A stretch of DNA of 35,467 bases from Thermosyntropha lipolytica DSM 11003 (GCF_900129805.1 NZ_FQWY01000021.1:1-35467), one strand, 5' to 3'. Positions 26,055 to 35,081 are shown, numbered from the stretch's first letter. A program made the numbers and translations. The notes: generated by a model not told the origin, from the sequence alone.

Positions 26055-28586
26055 CTAATTTACCGTACTAAACCCTGCCCTCTGCATTAGTTGCTGAGCC
26101 AGGAGCACTGCCGAACGCGCATCTTCAGAATAGCCATCAGCCCCTATGCTGTCAGCATATTCCTGGGTAAGCACCGCTCCTCCCACCATAACCCGGCAGG
26201 AAAGCCCCCTTTTTTTTACCTCTTCAATAACCTCTTTCATCCGGGGCATAGTAGTAGTCATAAGGGCACTCAAACCTACTATATCCGCCTTTTCCCGCTG
26301 AGCAGCATCGACAATATCTTTAGCTTTAACATCTTTACCCAGATCTATCACCTTGAATCCATAATTCTCCAGCATCACCCCGACAATATTCTTGCCTATA
26401 TCATGAATATCCCCTTCTACCGTAGCCAAGACTACTACTCCCCTCTGGGCATCACTCTCCTCAGCCAGCATAGGTTTAAGATAGGAAAAGGCTGTTTTCA
26501 TAGCATCAGCTGCCCGCATAAGCTGAGGCAGAAAATATTCTTTGCGGTCATAAAGCTCTCCCGCCTTTTCTATTCCCGGTATGAGGGCATTATTAATAAT
26601 AGTCAAAGGTTCAACCTTTTCTTTTTCTAAAGCTTCTTCGAGCAAAGGGATTATACCTTCCACATTTCCCTCCAGGACTGCATTCCGAATCTTTATAAGG
26701 CTCCCTTCCTTTTCCTCCGCCGGCAAAGAAGTTTTCCCTTCTTTGGCTCCCTTTTCCGCTTCGCCTTTGGCCATGCGGGCTACCAGATCAGGAATATTGC
26801 ATTCACGGCACAAGGGGTGCCTTATGGCTGCCACCTCACGGGATGCTTCTGCCCTAGATCCCTTATAGAAACTTATAAATTCCTTACAATCAGCATCACG
26901 GTTCAAGAGTACAGCTGCTGCCCTTACCACATCCATCATCCGGCTGTCAAAAGGATTCATTATAGGCAGGTCTAAACCTGCGGCCAGAGCCATAGCCAGA
27001 AACGTGGAATTCAATACCTCCCGGCTGGGAAGTCCATGGGACACATTGCTTACTCCTAAAACGGTTCCTACCCCCAGCTCTTCTTTGATAAGGGTTAAGC
27101 CTTTTATAGTTTCCATAACCTCTCTTTGTTCGGCACTGGCCGTTTTCACCAGAGAGTCCAGATAAATATCTTCATCGCGCAGGCCATATTTTCTGGCTTC
27201 GTTGTAAATTTTATGCCCGATTTTCACCCTTTCTTCCGCGGTAGGGGGAATACCGTTTTCATCCAGGCATAGTCCCAGAACAGCTGCCCCATATTTTTTA
27301 GCCAGAGGGAGAATTTTCGCCAGGTTTTTTTCTTCGCCGGTGGTGGAATTTATGAGGGCTCTCCCGACAAAATTTTTCAAACCTTCTTCTATGGCTTCCG
27401 GATGGGTGGAATCCAGAGAAAGAGGCACATCTACTACCGCCTGTATAGCTATAACTGCCTTTTTCATAGCTTCCTTCTCATCTATGCCTGGAACCCCCAT
27501 ATTAACATCCAGCATAGGAGCACCGCTTTCTACCTGCTTTTTCGCTTCCTCCACTACCATGGCCATGTGTCCTTCTTTTATATCCTGAGCCAGCTTTTTG
27601 CGGGCAGTAGGATTAATCCTCTCCCCAATAAAAGCCAGCGGATAAGGAGGCCCTATTATAACATGGCGGCTGCGGGAAGCAAAAGCAAATATCCTTTTCT
27701 TCTCCCGGGGCAAAGGAGAAAGTCCTTTTAAAACCTCGGCTATCGCTTTTATATGTTCAGGAGTAGTTCCACAGCAACCTCCGATTATATTAGCACCGGC
27801 ATCCCTGAGCAAAAGAGCATATTCTGCCATCTCCTCTGGAGTATCGGGAAAAACAGTCTTGCCATCCACCAGAGCCGGCAAACCTGCATTAGGTTCTACG
27901 GACAAAAATACACTGCTATACCTGTTCATCTCCTCGATAACAGGTAAAAGCTGCAAAGCGCCTCCCGAACAATTAGCTCCTATGGCTAAAGGCTGCAGCG
28001 CTTCCAGTATAATAAGTGCCGTTACCGGATCAGTTCCCATCATAGTTCTTCCATCTTTTTCAAAAGTCATGTGGGCAATAACCGGAATATCCGTATTATA
28101 TTTCGCTGCAATCAAAGCGGCCCGCATTTCCCCAATATCAGTCATGGTTTCTATAGATATGAGATCAGCTCCTGCCCGAGCACAGGCTACAATTTGTTCT
28201 TTAAAGGCTGCATACAGATCATCAAAAGAAACATCACCTATCGGTTTTAAAAGTTTTCCCGTAGGCCCAATAGAAGCAGCCACCAGTGCTTTCCCTTGCG
28301 CCTTTTCTTTGGCAATTCTTACGGCTTCACTGTTTATTTCATAAACCTTGTCTTCCAGTCCGTATTCCATCAATTTAAAACGATTAGCGCCAAAAGTATT
28401 GGTCTGGATAATATCGGCTCCTGCTTCTATATATCTATAATGTATTTCTCCCAGCACTTCAGGATTATTAACCCCAAACCACTCCGGACACTCTCCCGGC
28501 TTTAAACCATTAGCCTGCAGCATAGTACCCATAGCTCCATCCAGGAGCAAAATTCTTTGTTTGAGCAAGACTTCCAAACTTTCCAC
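26055..28586 (-). CDS. metH: Cobalamin-dependent methionine synthase lacking the reactivation domain
   Basis: An 843-residue MetH. Order of domains: homocysteine S-methyltransferase (about 1-290, zinc cysteines in GANCSGG and GGCCGTT), pterin-binding methyltetrahydrofolate domain (about 310-570), B12 cap (about 620-710) and B12-binding Rossmann domain with DIHDIG and cobalt ligand H728. Enterobacterial MetH is about 1,230 residues; the SAM-binding activation domain is absent here, so repair of cob(II)alamin needs another protein. A SAM-I riboswitch precedes it. Confidence 0.96.
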   Translation of the reverse strand: MESLEVLLKQRILLLDGAMGTMLQANGLKPGECPEWFGVNNPEVLGEIHYRYIEAGADIIQTNTFGANRFKLMEYGLEDKVYEINSEAVRIAKEKAQGKALVAASIGPTGKLLKPIGDVSFDDLYAAFKEQIVACARAGADLISIETMTDIGEMRAALIAAKYNTDIPVIAHMTFEKDGRTMMGTDPVTALIILEALQPLAIGANCSGGALQLLPVIEEMNRYSSVFLSVEPNAGLPALVDGKTVFPDTPEEMAEYALLLRDAGANIIGGCCGTTPEHIKAIAEVLKGLSPLPREKKRIFAFASRSRHVIIGPPYPLAFIGERINPTARKKLAQDIKEGHMAMVVEEAKKQVESGAPMLDVNMGVPGIDEKEAMKKAVIAIQAVVDVPLSLDSTHPEAIEEGLKNFVGRALINSTTGEEKNLAKILPLAKKYGAAVLGLCLDENGIPPTAEERVKIGHKIYNEARKYGLRDEDIYLDSLVKTASAEQREVMETIKGLTLIKEELGVGTVLGVSNVSHGLPSREVLNSTFLAMALAAGLDLPIMNPFDSRMMDVVRAAAVLLNRDADCKEFISFYKGSRAEASREVAAIRHPLCRECNIPDLVARMAKGEAEKGAKEGKTSLPAEEKEGSLIKIRNAVLEGNVEGIIPLLEEALEKEKVEPLTIINNALIPGIEKAGELYDRKEYFLPQLMRAADAMKTAFSYLKPMLAEESDAQRGVVVLATVEGDIHDIGKNIVGVMLENYGFKVIDLGKDVKAKDIVDAAQREKADIVGLSALMTTTMPRMKEVIEEVKKRGLSCRVMVGGAVLTQEYADSIGADGYSEDARSAVLLAQQLMQRAGFSTVN

Positions 28587-28621
28587 TTTGCTGATAACCC
28601 CACTTTCGTTATTTTTATAAA

Positions 28622-28647
28622 CAAAAAAACCCTCTATAAAGAGGGCC
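28622..28647 (-). terminator. Terminator of the SAM-I riboswitch
   Basis: On the minus strand CCCTCTTTATAGAGGG folds into a short GC-rich hairpin, followed by seven T residues. It lies between the aptamer and metH and is the expression platform of an OFF switch. Confidence 0.9.
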
Positions 28648-28655
28648 TTTTATCC

Positions 28656-28756
28656 CTCTTATCTCCCAGGTTAAAACCTGCAGGATTTGGCACCATACCT
28701 TATACGGCGGTTGCCGGGTTTCATCGGGCCCGTCCCTCCACCTCTCTTGATAAGAG
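28656..28756 (-). promoter_or_regulatory. SAM-I riboswitch (S-box)
   Basis: The minus strand shows the S-box order: CTCTTATCAAGAGAGGTGGAGGGA, then GGCCCGATGAAACCCGGCAACC, then AAGGTATGGTGCCAAATCCTGCAG, closing with GGGAGATAAGAG, which pairs with the 5' CTCTTATC (P1). Bound SAM should hold P1 and allow the downstream terminator, switching metH off when SAM is plentiful. No good promoter was found directly upstream, so it may start inside or before tatA. Confidence 0.97.
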
Positions 28757-28785
28757 TTTTTCAAATTCTATGCGATTTTTAAAGA

Positions 28786-29103
28786 TTAGCTTATACGGGT
28801 ATCATTTTCCGCAGCTGCTTCTTCTCCCACCTCTTTTAATACCACATCTTCCTCAGCAGCCTCATCTTCCTTCTTTGCTCCTGGTTTCACATTTATATCC
28901 GCCGCTGAACTCGGTTTGTCATCTAATCTTATGGCTTCCTCAATTTCCCTTTTCACTCCGCTGGTAGCCTTCTGAAACTGGTTTATGGCCTTTCCTAAAG
29001 ACCTGGCAACTTCCGGAAGTTTTCCCGGTCCTACTACAATCAGGGCAATGAGCAGTATCAAGACTAATTCCCATGGTCCTATATTCCCTATAAATCCGTA
29101 CAT
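28786..29103 (-). CDS. tatA: Sec-independent translocase protein, TatA/TatB family
   Basis: About 105 residues from the ATG at 29103, which has AGGAGG 6 nt upstream; an ATG seven codons earlier has no ribosome site. It has the TatA/B plan: short N-terminus, membrane helix IGPWELVLILLIALIVVGPGKLPEVARSLG, an amphipathic helix, then an acidic low-complexity tail. No tatC lies in the window. TatA and TatB cannot be separated with confidence from this sequence. Confidence 0.93.
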   Translation of the reverse strand: MYGFIGNIGPWELVLILLIALIVVGPGKLPEVARSLGKAINQFQKATSGVKREIEEAIRLDDKPSSAADINVKPGAKKEDEAAEEDVVLKEVGEEAAAENDTRIS

Positions 29104-29208
29104 AAAAAGCCTCCTAAACTGCAACTAGTAAAATATAAAGCAATCTATTGTAATTTTACTTTTAATTTAATATTTCCGCAAATACTTTATAAAAACTGCC
29201 CGGGCCAA

Positions 29209-29240
29209 CAAAAAAGAACGGTTCCATTTAGAACCGCTCC
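29209..29240 (-). terminator. Intrinsic terminator after the YvlD-like gene
   Basis: On the minus strand AGCGGTTC pairs with GGAACCGTT around TAAAT, followed by CTTTTTTG. Confidence 0.85.
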
Positions 29241-29262
29241 CTCCTGGTTTAAATGCCGTATT

Positions 29263-29592
29263 TTATCTCAATTCCGTCGGCACAAAAGCATCGATTATAC
29301 CTATTACCAGAGCAGCAATAAGGCTTCCTAGAAGAGATACGGATAAAAAACCTGGAATAATAAACTGAGCCAGATATATAACTACAGCGGAAGTAATAAA
29401 CCCTACTACACCTCTCGCCTTGGGAGAAACCTTCTCACCCATAATCATTTCTACTACATAACCTAAACCTGCTATAACCAGAGCAGCAATTAAAGCTCCC
29501 ACAAAGCCATTTACACTTATTCCCGGTATCAAAAAGCTTACCAGCATTAAAACCAGAGCCGATACGATAAAACGTACTACCGCACCAATCAT
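29263..29592 (-). CDS. YvlD-like (phage holin superfamily IV) membrane protein
   Basis: A 109-residue protein with four hydrophobic segments (about 5-23, 30-50, 62-78, 85-103) and the internal two-fold pattern FLIPGISVNGFVGALIAALVI / FIIPGFLSVSLLGSLIAALVI. This is typical of PF04020. The holin name is historical; Bacillus YvlD is linked to the cell envelope stress locus. AAGGAG lies before the ATG. No phage genes are nearby. Confidence 0.88.
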   Translation of the reverse strand: MIGAVVRFIVSALVLMLVSFLIPGISVNGFVGALIAALVIAGLGYVVEMIMGEKVSPKARGVVGFITSAVVIYLAQFIIPGFLSVSLLGSLIAALVIGIIDAFVPTELR

Positions 29593-29678
29593 GTCGCTTC
29601 TCCTTTCCTTGTGCTTTCTCTTTTCTAGATTGCCAAAAAAGGGGGAATATTATACAACATTTTAAAAACGGAATTAAT

Positions 29679-30227
29679 TTAATAATTTAAATTACCATAA
29701 TTTATTATTAATGCCGGCCTCTTGCTAACCGGCAAAAACCTTAAACCAGCCAGAGCAATCAGGGCATCATAATCTTCTTCCCCGCCTAACATGATTCCAT
29801 AATAGGGACTTTTTTGCTCATACCATTCCCTTACCCATAAAGTTAGATCAAAAACAACTTCTCCCTCTCTACCTGCCTTAACGGCTATAGTTAAATTTCT
29901 TTTTTTATCAAATAGCGGCTGCTTATTCCATGTAACCTCATTTTCGTCCCAGGGGGCAAGCAGGGGATAAATCAGCAACCTAGCCTTCTTACCAGGTAAA
30001 AGATCATTGCGTATTATGTGCATTTGCAAGCAGGCACTTCTTATAACATCACCCGGGGGAATTATCCCATCCAGATAAGAAAGATCGCAATAGAGCAAAC
30101 TGCGATAAATATCTCCTCTTCCTTTAAATCTTCCCGCAAACAGGACTTCACTGGATCTGAAATTTTGCCAGGCATAGTATTGCGAAATATACAGGCCTTT
30201 AGTTAAAGGAATTATAACTTTATTCAT
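29679..30227 (-). CDS. DNRLRE-domain protein
   Basis: A 182-residue protein that is almost entirely one DNRLRE domain (a beta-sandwich related to carbohydrate-binding modules). Typical features: ILFADRF-like FAGRFKGRGDIYRSLLYCDLS, then WDENEVTWNKQP near residues 92-103, FDLTLWVREWYEQKSPYYGIML, and a final RPALIINY. No signal peptide is seen, unlike secreted members of the family. It is 13 bp after the epimerase gene and likely in an operon with it and the CgeB-like gene. A role on the spore surface is inferred from that context. Confidence 0.82.
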   Translation of the reverse strand: MNKVIIPLTKGLYISQYYAWQNFRSSEVLFAGRFKGRGDIYRSLLYCDLSYLDGIIPPGDVIRSACLQMHIIRNDLLPGKKARLLIYPLLAPWDENEVTWNKQPLFDKKRNLTIAVKAGREGEVVFDLTLWVREWYEQKSPYYGIMLGGEEDYDALIALAGLRFLPVSKRPALIINYGNLNY

Positions 30228-30240
30228 ATCCCTTTCCTCT

Positions 30241-31206
30241 CTAATTCTGGTTTTTCCTGTCAGTAGTTAAATTTTTCTCATACCAATCCAGGGTAAGCTT
30301 TAATCCATTATAAAGACTGTATCCTGGCTCATATCCCAGCCAGGACCTGGCTTTACTTATATCAGCTACCCGATAAATGGTCTGATCCCATTTCCTTCTT
30401 TCCTGGTATTCGACAGAAATGTTCTGGCCTTTTAGCCTGCTTATTATATCAGCAACTTCCCTGATGGTAGTCCCAGTACCTGTTCCTATATTGAAAACTT
30501 GGTTTATCCCGTTAGAGGAAAAAGCCGCCAAAATTGTCCCCTTTACTGCATCTTCCACATAAGTAAAATCTCTAACTTCCTCTCCGTTGCCGGTAATAAA
30601 CAGAGATCCTGCCCTCACCGCTGCCGCTACAAATTTGGCTATAACACCCCGGTACATGCTGTCAGGTTCTTTAGAGCCGTAGACATTGAAATAGCGGATT
30701 ATGGTAAAAGGTAATCCATAGTTGGCTCCATAAAAAAGAGTATAATATTCACCTGCCAGCTTGGATATACCGTACGGGGTATGAGGCTTTAAAGGTGAAT
30801 CTTCCTTTAAAGGGTTAAATGACGGCAGATAAACACAGGAAGTAGAAGCATATACAAAGCGCCTTATACTTCTGGTTTTAACTGCCAGCTTGAGCTGCAC
30901 CAGAGTGCCTTCAGCATTAATCCTTAAATCATAAACTGGTTCCTTTATCGAAAGCTCATTGGCATAATGGGCAGCCAGATGAAAAAGCAAACCAGGCTTA
31001 TATTTATCATAAATCCGGGCCAGGGTTTCATCTCTTACATCTTTCTGATAAAAATATATCTTGCCGCAACGAGGGAGATTTTCTATACTTCCTGCTGATA
31101 AATTGTCAACTACTATTACCTCATAATCTTTTCTTACCAGATAGTCTGTCAGGTGTGATCCTATAAAGCCCGCTCCTCCCGTAACCACCACCGTCTTTTT
31201 TTCCAT
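30241..31206 (-). CDS. NAD-dependent sugar epimerase/dehydratase (extended SDR)
   Basis: A 321-residue extended short-chain dehydrogenase of the UDP-glucose 4-epimerase type. GGAGFIG at 10-16 binds NAD; STSCVY at 121-126 and Y145xxxK149 are the catalytic Ser, Tyr and Lys; RYFNVYG and the RDFTYVEDAV motif are conserved. The product sugar cannot be told. It stands between a CgeB-like glycosyltransferase and a DNRLRE protein, so it may supply the activated sugar for a surface glycan. Confidence 0.9.
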   Translation of the reverse strand: MEKKTVVVTGGAGFIGSHLTDYLVRKDYEVIVVDNLSAGSIENLPRCGKIYFYQKDVRDETLARIYDKYKPGLLFHLAAHYANELSIKEPVYDLRINAEGTLVQLKLAVKTRSIRRFVYASTSCVYLPSFNPLKEDSPLKPHTPYGISKLAGEYYTLFYGANYGLPFTIIRYFNVYGSKEPDSMYRGVIAKFVAAAVRAGSLFITGNGEEVRDFTYVEDAVKGTILAAFSSNGINQVFNIGTGTGTTIREVADIISRLKGQNISVEYQERRKWDQTIYRVADISKARSWLGYEPGYSLYNGLKLTLDWYEKNLTTDRKNQN

Positions 31207-31246
31207 ACTTTAACCTTGCCTCCCCTGAACTTAACCTTGCTCCTGC

Positions 31247-32311
31247 TCACAGGTCCTCAATAAAAGCCATAAGCTTCTTTTCCATGGTCCGCACCCTGTG
31301 CATATAGGTATGTCGGGCCAAAATCTCTTCCCGGGCTTTTTTGGCTATCTTTTTCCTTTCTTCTTCGTGCTGCAGGTAATAATCTACTATTTCCAGCGTC
31401 TCTTCAGGTGATGTAGACCATACTACATGTTCAAAATTGCGGAAAAAATTGGCATAGGCTGGGGTAAAAGGCGTAAGATGAAAAGCTCCTGTACCCATAA
31501 TTTCATAAGTGCGGCAGCTGGTTTGCGTCAAGGAATTATTAACTGATTGCAAACCCAGGACAATCTTGGCTGAAGAATAAAGATAAGGAGTTTCCCGATA
31601 ATCTATATAACCGCCATACATATGCTCAGGAATAATATAATCTGATTGCGGGTTAGTCCAATCCCCTCCCCATACCTTGAGGTTATAATTGCCATCCACC
31701 AGAGGTTTCAGTATTATATCTATAGCCTGGCGCCTAAATTTTTTGCCTTCCGCAAACCAGTAATAATTATTAGCAGCCAAAACCAGATCATAGCTGTATC
31801 CTTTTCTGGGAGGTAAAGGCTTAAAAATATCCGGATTACAGGCAAAGGTAAGGGTAGAAGAAGGGATTCCCCTTTGGGCATACCATAGATTACATTCTTC
31901 AGCTAAAGTAAAGACATAATCACAGTGCGGAGCAAAAAGCAGGGAAACTTCTTCAAAAAAGAGCGGATCTTCCGTAGCCCAATAAAGATGAGGCACTTCA
32001 TGACTTTTTACTACATCCAGAAAAACTTCAATAGCAAAAAGATTTATAGACCAGCCGGGAGTAAAAACCAAATGAGGTTTAAATTGCTTCAGCCAGTAGC
32101 TTAAAATATCCTTCTGCTCATCTTCAGCATATTTAGCAAGGGGCAAAATACAAACAGTATAACCCATTTTCCCCATAGCAGCAAAAAGCCCGAAATTGAG
32201 ATAATATAAAAGATGATTAACACATAATACCCTTATCCTCTCTCTTTTTTGATAATCTTTATAAAGCTGGAAAAATTTTTCTTTCTTTTTTAAAGTTAAA
32301 TCCCTATACAT
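31247..32311 (-). CDS. CgeB-family glycosyltransferase
   Basis: A 354-residue protein like CgeB (spore-crust maturation) with a C-terminal GT1-type domain (PF13524): HMYGGYIDYRETPYLYSSAKIVLGLQ, then TQTSCRTYEIMGTGAFHLTPFTP, the usual donor-site region, and EETLEIVDYYLQHEEERKKIAKKARE at the end. The N-terminal half is Rossmann-like (HLVFTPGWSINLFA, HLYWATEDPLF). AAAGGACGG precedes the ATG. It is the first of three same-strand genes. In Bacillus cgeB is a late mother-cell gene; the same timing here is not shown. Confidence 0.85.
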   Translation of the reverse strand: MYRDLTLKKKEKFFQLYKDYQKRERIRVLCVNHLLYYLNFGLFAAMGKMGYTVCILPLAKYAEDEQKDILSYWLKQFKPHLVFTPGWSINLFAIEVFLDVVKSHEVPHLYWATEDPLFFEEVSLLFAPHCDYVFTLAEECNLWYAQRGIPSSTLTFACNPDIFKPLPPRKGYSYDLVLAANNYYWFAEGKKFRRQAIDIILKPLVDGNYNLKVWGGDWTNPQSDYIIPEHMYGGYIDYRETPYLYSSAKIVLGLQSVNNSLTQTSCRTYEIMGTGAFHLTPFTPAYANFFRNFEHVVWSTSPEETLEIVDYYLQHEEERKKIAKKAREEILARHTYMHRVRTMEKKLMAFIEDL

Positions 32312-32482
32312 ATTTCCGTCCTTTTATTCAATATCCATATGCCTTTTAAATATATATGTAAATTTGCCCATTAAAGTTCTTAAAAAAATAGATTTTAACA
32401 GATATTGATTTTTTCATTTACAGCAACTGATGAATTTGCTTAACTTATGTTAGAAAAACTTACCTGTACGGGGGAGGAAAAT

Positions 32483-34015
32483 ATGCTGGCAGCTGTAAAT
32501 TCGCTAATAATAACCGGGATTGAAGCTAGGCCGGTAAAAGTAGAAGTTGATATTCAAAATGGCCTTCCGGCCTTTGAAATAGTAGGGCTGGCTTCCACCG
32601 CTATCAAAGAAGCCCGGGAAAGGGTAAGAAGTGCCATAAAAAATAGCGGCTTCAAGTTCCCAGGCCGCCGCATAATCGTTAATCTGGCCCCGGCTGATCT
32701 AAAAAAAGAAGGCAGCCATCTCGACCTACCTATCGCCCTGGGTATATTGAAAGCATCAGAACAGATCAATAATGATATCCCTTCCGATTATTACTGGGCA
32801 GGTGAGCTTTCCCTGGACGGAAATCTGCGCCGGGTTCCCGGAATCATGGCTATGGCTCTGGAACTCGCTTATTCCCAACAAGATAAAGTTCTGGTAATTC
32901 CCGAAGAAAACGAAAAAGAAGCAGGATTAGTTCCCGAAATCAGATCTTTTTATGCCACTCATTTGCGACAGGTGGTAGCCTGCATAGAAGGCGAAGAAAC
33001 GCTTTCCCCGGTAAATCCCACCCAGATAAAATCAAACCCCGAGAAAAAATACGACTTTGCCGAAGTCAAAGGCCAGGAAACTGCTAAAAGGGCTCTGCTC
33101 ATAGCTGCTGCCGGCATGCATAATGTCCTGCTCATAGGCCCTCCGGGAGGAGGCAAAACTATGCTGGCCCGCCGGCTTCCCGGCATATTACCTCCCATGC
33201 AGCGCGAAGAAATCCTGGAAACTACCCGCATATATTCGGTAGCCAATCTCCTAACCCCTAAAAATCCCATAATAACTGAACGTCCTTTTCGCGCACCACA
33301 TAAAAACGCGTCCAGCTCCAGCATAATCGGAGGAGGCAGAATTCCCAAGCCTGGTGAAATAAGCCTGGCACAAAACGGGGTGCTCTTTTTAGATGAGCTG
33401 CCGGAGTTCTCCCGTGATGTACTGGAAGCTATGCGTCAGCCTTTAGAAGACCGTATGGTAACCGTAGCCAGAGCTCATTCCACCCATATATTCCCAGCCA
33501 ATTTTATGCTCATATGTTCCATGAATCCCTGTCCCTGCGGCAATTTTGGTTCTGATCTGGAATGCCGCTGCAGTCCTTTGCAGATTCAGCGGTATTTGAG
33601 CCGTATAAGCGGTCCTCTCCTGGACCGCATAGACCTGCATATAGAAGTGCCGCGCGTAAAATATGAACAGCTAAGTGAAAAAAGAAGTGGAGAAAGTTCT
33701 GCCTCTCTGCAGGAAAAAGTTGCTGCTGCCCGGGAAATCCAGCGAAAAAGGTTTTCCTCTCTGCAAATAAAACTTAACTCCCAGATGGGGCCAGCAGAAG
33801 TAAAAAAATACTGTCAGCTGGATGAAAAATCAGAACAGCTTTTTAAAACAGCCTTTAATAAACTCAACCTTAATGCCCGGTCCCATGACCGTATCCTGAA
33901 AGTAGCCCGCACTATTGCCGATTTAGAAGGTTCAAAATCAATACAGATCCATCATCTGTCCGAAGCTATTCAATACCGCAGCCTGGACCGTAAATACTGG
34001 GGCCATAATATATAA
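32483..34015 (+). CDS. comM: YifB/ComM-family Mg-chelatase-like ATPase
   Basis: A 510-residue ComM/YifB protein. Seen: N-terminal Lon-like ChlI domain (VEVDIQNGLPAFEIVGLAST, RIIVNLAPADLKKEGSHLDLPIA), AAA+ core with GPPGGGKTM and FLDELPEF, a cysteine cluster CPCGNFG..CRC, and the C-terminal Mg_chelatase_C region. Gammaproteobacterial ComM is a helicase for branch migration in natural transformation; the role in clostridia is less clear. The start is ATG at 32483 with GGGGGAGG 6 nt upstream. An ATG 12 codons earlier lacks a site. Confidence 0.95.
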   Translation: MLAAVNSLIITGIEARPVKVEVDIQNGLPAFEIVGLASTAIKEARERVRSAIKNSGFKFPGRRIIVNLAPADLKKEGSHLDLPIALGILKASEQINNDIPSDYYWAGELSLDGNLRRVPGIMAMALELAYSQQDKVLVIPEENEKEAGLVPEIRSFYATHLRQVVACIEGEETLSPVNPTQIKSNPEKKYDFAEVKGQETAKRALLIAAAGMHNVLLIGPPGGGKTMLARRLPGILPPMQREEILETTRIYSVANLLTPKNPIITERPFRAPHKNASSSSIIGGGRIPKPGEISLAQNGVLFLDELPEFSRDVLEAMRQPLEDRMVTVARAHSTHIFPANFMLICSMNPCPCGNFGSDLECRCSPLQIQRYLSRISGPLLDRIDLHIEVPRVKYEQLSEKRSGESSASLQEKVAAAREIQRKRFSSLQIKLNSQMGPAEVKKYCQLDEKSEQLFKTAFNKLNLNARSHDRILKVARTIADLEGSKSIQIHHLSEAIQYRSLDRKYWGHNI

Positions 34016-34060
34016 CCTGAATTTTATATTTGGTATAAATTTTTTTGCTAAATAATGTTA

Positions 34061-34069
34061 TGCTATAAT
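34061..34069 (+). promoter_or_regulatory. Extended -10 promoter of the rubrerythrin gene
   Basis: TGCTATAAT gives a TGn extension with a perfect TATAAT at 34064-34069, about 48 nt before the rubrerythrin ATG. The -35 region is only a T run. No clear PerR palindrome is seen. Confidence 0.6.
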
Positions 34070-34116
34070 TACAAAAATCTTTTAAAAAAAATTAAGCAAA
34101 AAAGGAGGAGACTATA

Positions 34117-34614
34117 ATGAAATCACAGGAAAACCTCAAAGCTTCTTTTGCCGGCGAATCCCAGGCCAACCGCAAGTACACCGCTTTTGCGGAAAAAGCC
34201 GAAAAAGAAGGATTTCCTAAAGTAGCCCGCCTTTTCAGAGCTGTAGCCGAAGCTGAAACTATCCATGCCTTAAGACAGCTGCAGGTAATGGGAGGAGTTA
34301 AAGACACCAAAGAAAACCTCAAAACTGCTCTGGAGGGCGAAACTTATGAATTTACCGTGATGTACCCTGAATTTATAAAAGAAGCGGAAAAGGAAGATGC
34401 TAAAGAAGCTAAAATCGCCTTCCATTTTGCCAATGAAGCGGAAAAAGAACATGGGAAACTTTTTGAAAAAGCACTTAATGCCCTAGAGGAAGGTTCTGAT
34501 TTTCCCGCTGAAGGTTTTGCCCTGTGCCCGGTATGCGGCTATGTGGCAGAAAATGAAGCTCCTGACAAATGTCCTATATGTAACACACCGGGCGAAAAAT
34601 TTCGCAAATTTTAA
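34117..34614 (+). CDS. Rubrerythrin
   Basis: A 165-residue rubrerythrin, the peroxide-scavenging enzyme of anaerobes. A ferritin-like di-iron domain fills residues 1-140 (E14 in FAGESQANRKY, E45/E47 and H50 in AEAETIHA, and EKEHGK). The C-terminal rubredoxin-like knuckle has CPVCGY and CPICNTPG, giving four Cys ligands. AAAGGAGG lies 8 nt before the ATG. It is followed by a hairpin and a CoA-binding protein gene. Confidence 0.97.
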   Translation: MKSQENLKASFAGESQANRKYTAFAEKAEKEGFPKVARLFRAVAEAETIHALRQLQVMGGVKDTKENLKTALEGETYEFTVMYPEFIKEAEKEDAKEAKIAFHFANEAEKEHGKLFEKALNALEEGSDFPAEGFALCPVCGYVAENEAPDKCPICNTPGEKFRKF

Positions 34615-34616
34615 AA

Positions 34617-34653
34617 AACCAAAGAGGCAGATCCCAAAATCTGCCTCTTTATT
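34617..34653 (+). terminator. Intrinsic terminator after rubrerythrin
   Basis: A perfect 12-bp stem, AAAGAGGCAGAT (34621-34632) with ATCTGCCTCTTT (34639-34650). The T run within the 3' arm is short, so some read-through into the next gene is possible. Confidence 0.75.
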
Positions 34654-34676
34654 CCAACCAAGTAGGTTAAAAACTG

Positions 34677-35081
34677 GTGGAAGACCGGATTAAAAAGGAA
34701 ATATTACAAAAAACCAAAACTATCGCCATAGTAGGCCTCTCTGACCGTCCAGAACGTCCCAGCTTCAGAGTCGCTAAATATCTGCAAGAAAAAGGTTACC
34801 GCATCATCCCGGTAAATCCCCGGGTAGAAGAAGTACTGGGAGAAAAATCTTTTGCTTCCCTTAACGATATACCTTTTTCTGTTGACCTGGTCGATGTTTT
34901 TCGCCGCAGTGAAGAAGTCCCTGCCCTGCTGGAAGAAGCAGCACAGAAAAAAATACCCTGGGTATGGCTTCAACTGGGAGTAACCTGCCCGGAAGAAAGC
35001 GAACAAACTGCTCGCCAAAACGGAGTACAGATTATAAAAGACTGCTGTATCATGGTGGAACATAAAAGGCTTATAGGTTAG
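34677..35081 (+). CDS. CoA-binding domain protein (YccU-like)
   Basis: A 134-residue single-domain Rossmann protein of the CoA_binding_2 family. IAIVGLSDRPERPSFRVAKYL is the nucleotide loop, then IIPVNPRVEEVLGEKSFASLNDIP, VDVFRR, WLQLGV and a final DCCIMVEHKR. Binding of CoA is known for relatives; the cellular role is not. The start is GTG at 34677 with only a weak ribosome site (TAGG about 10 nt upstream) and no separate promoter seen, so it may rely on rubrerythrin read-through. Confidence 0.88.
   Translation: MEDRIKKEILQKTKTIAIVGLSDRPERPSFRVAKYLQEKGYRIIPVNPRVEEVLGEKSFASLNDIPFSVDLVDVFRRSEEVPALLEEAAQKKIPWVWLQLGVTCPEESEQTARQNGVQIIKDCCIMVEHKRLIG

Noticed and set aside
26091-26630. Plus-strand open frame of 179 codons
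   Set aside because: It is the antisense of the metH B12-domain region, without a ribosome site or family motifs.
29263-29592. Phage holin, hence prophage remnant
   Set aside because: The family name is historical; the protein is a YvlD-type housekeeping membrane protein and no other phage gene is near.
32312-32446. Possible sigma-K promoter before the CgeB-like gene (GGCATATGGATA with an upstream AC)
   Set aside because: The match to CATAnnnTA is off by one position and the -35 is only two bases, so it is not above chance in AT-rich DNA.
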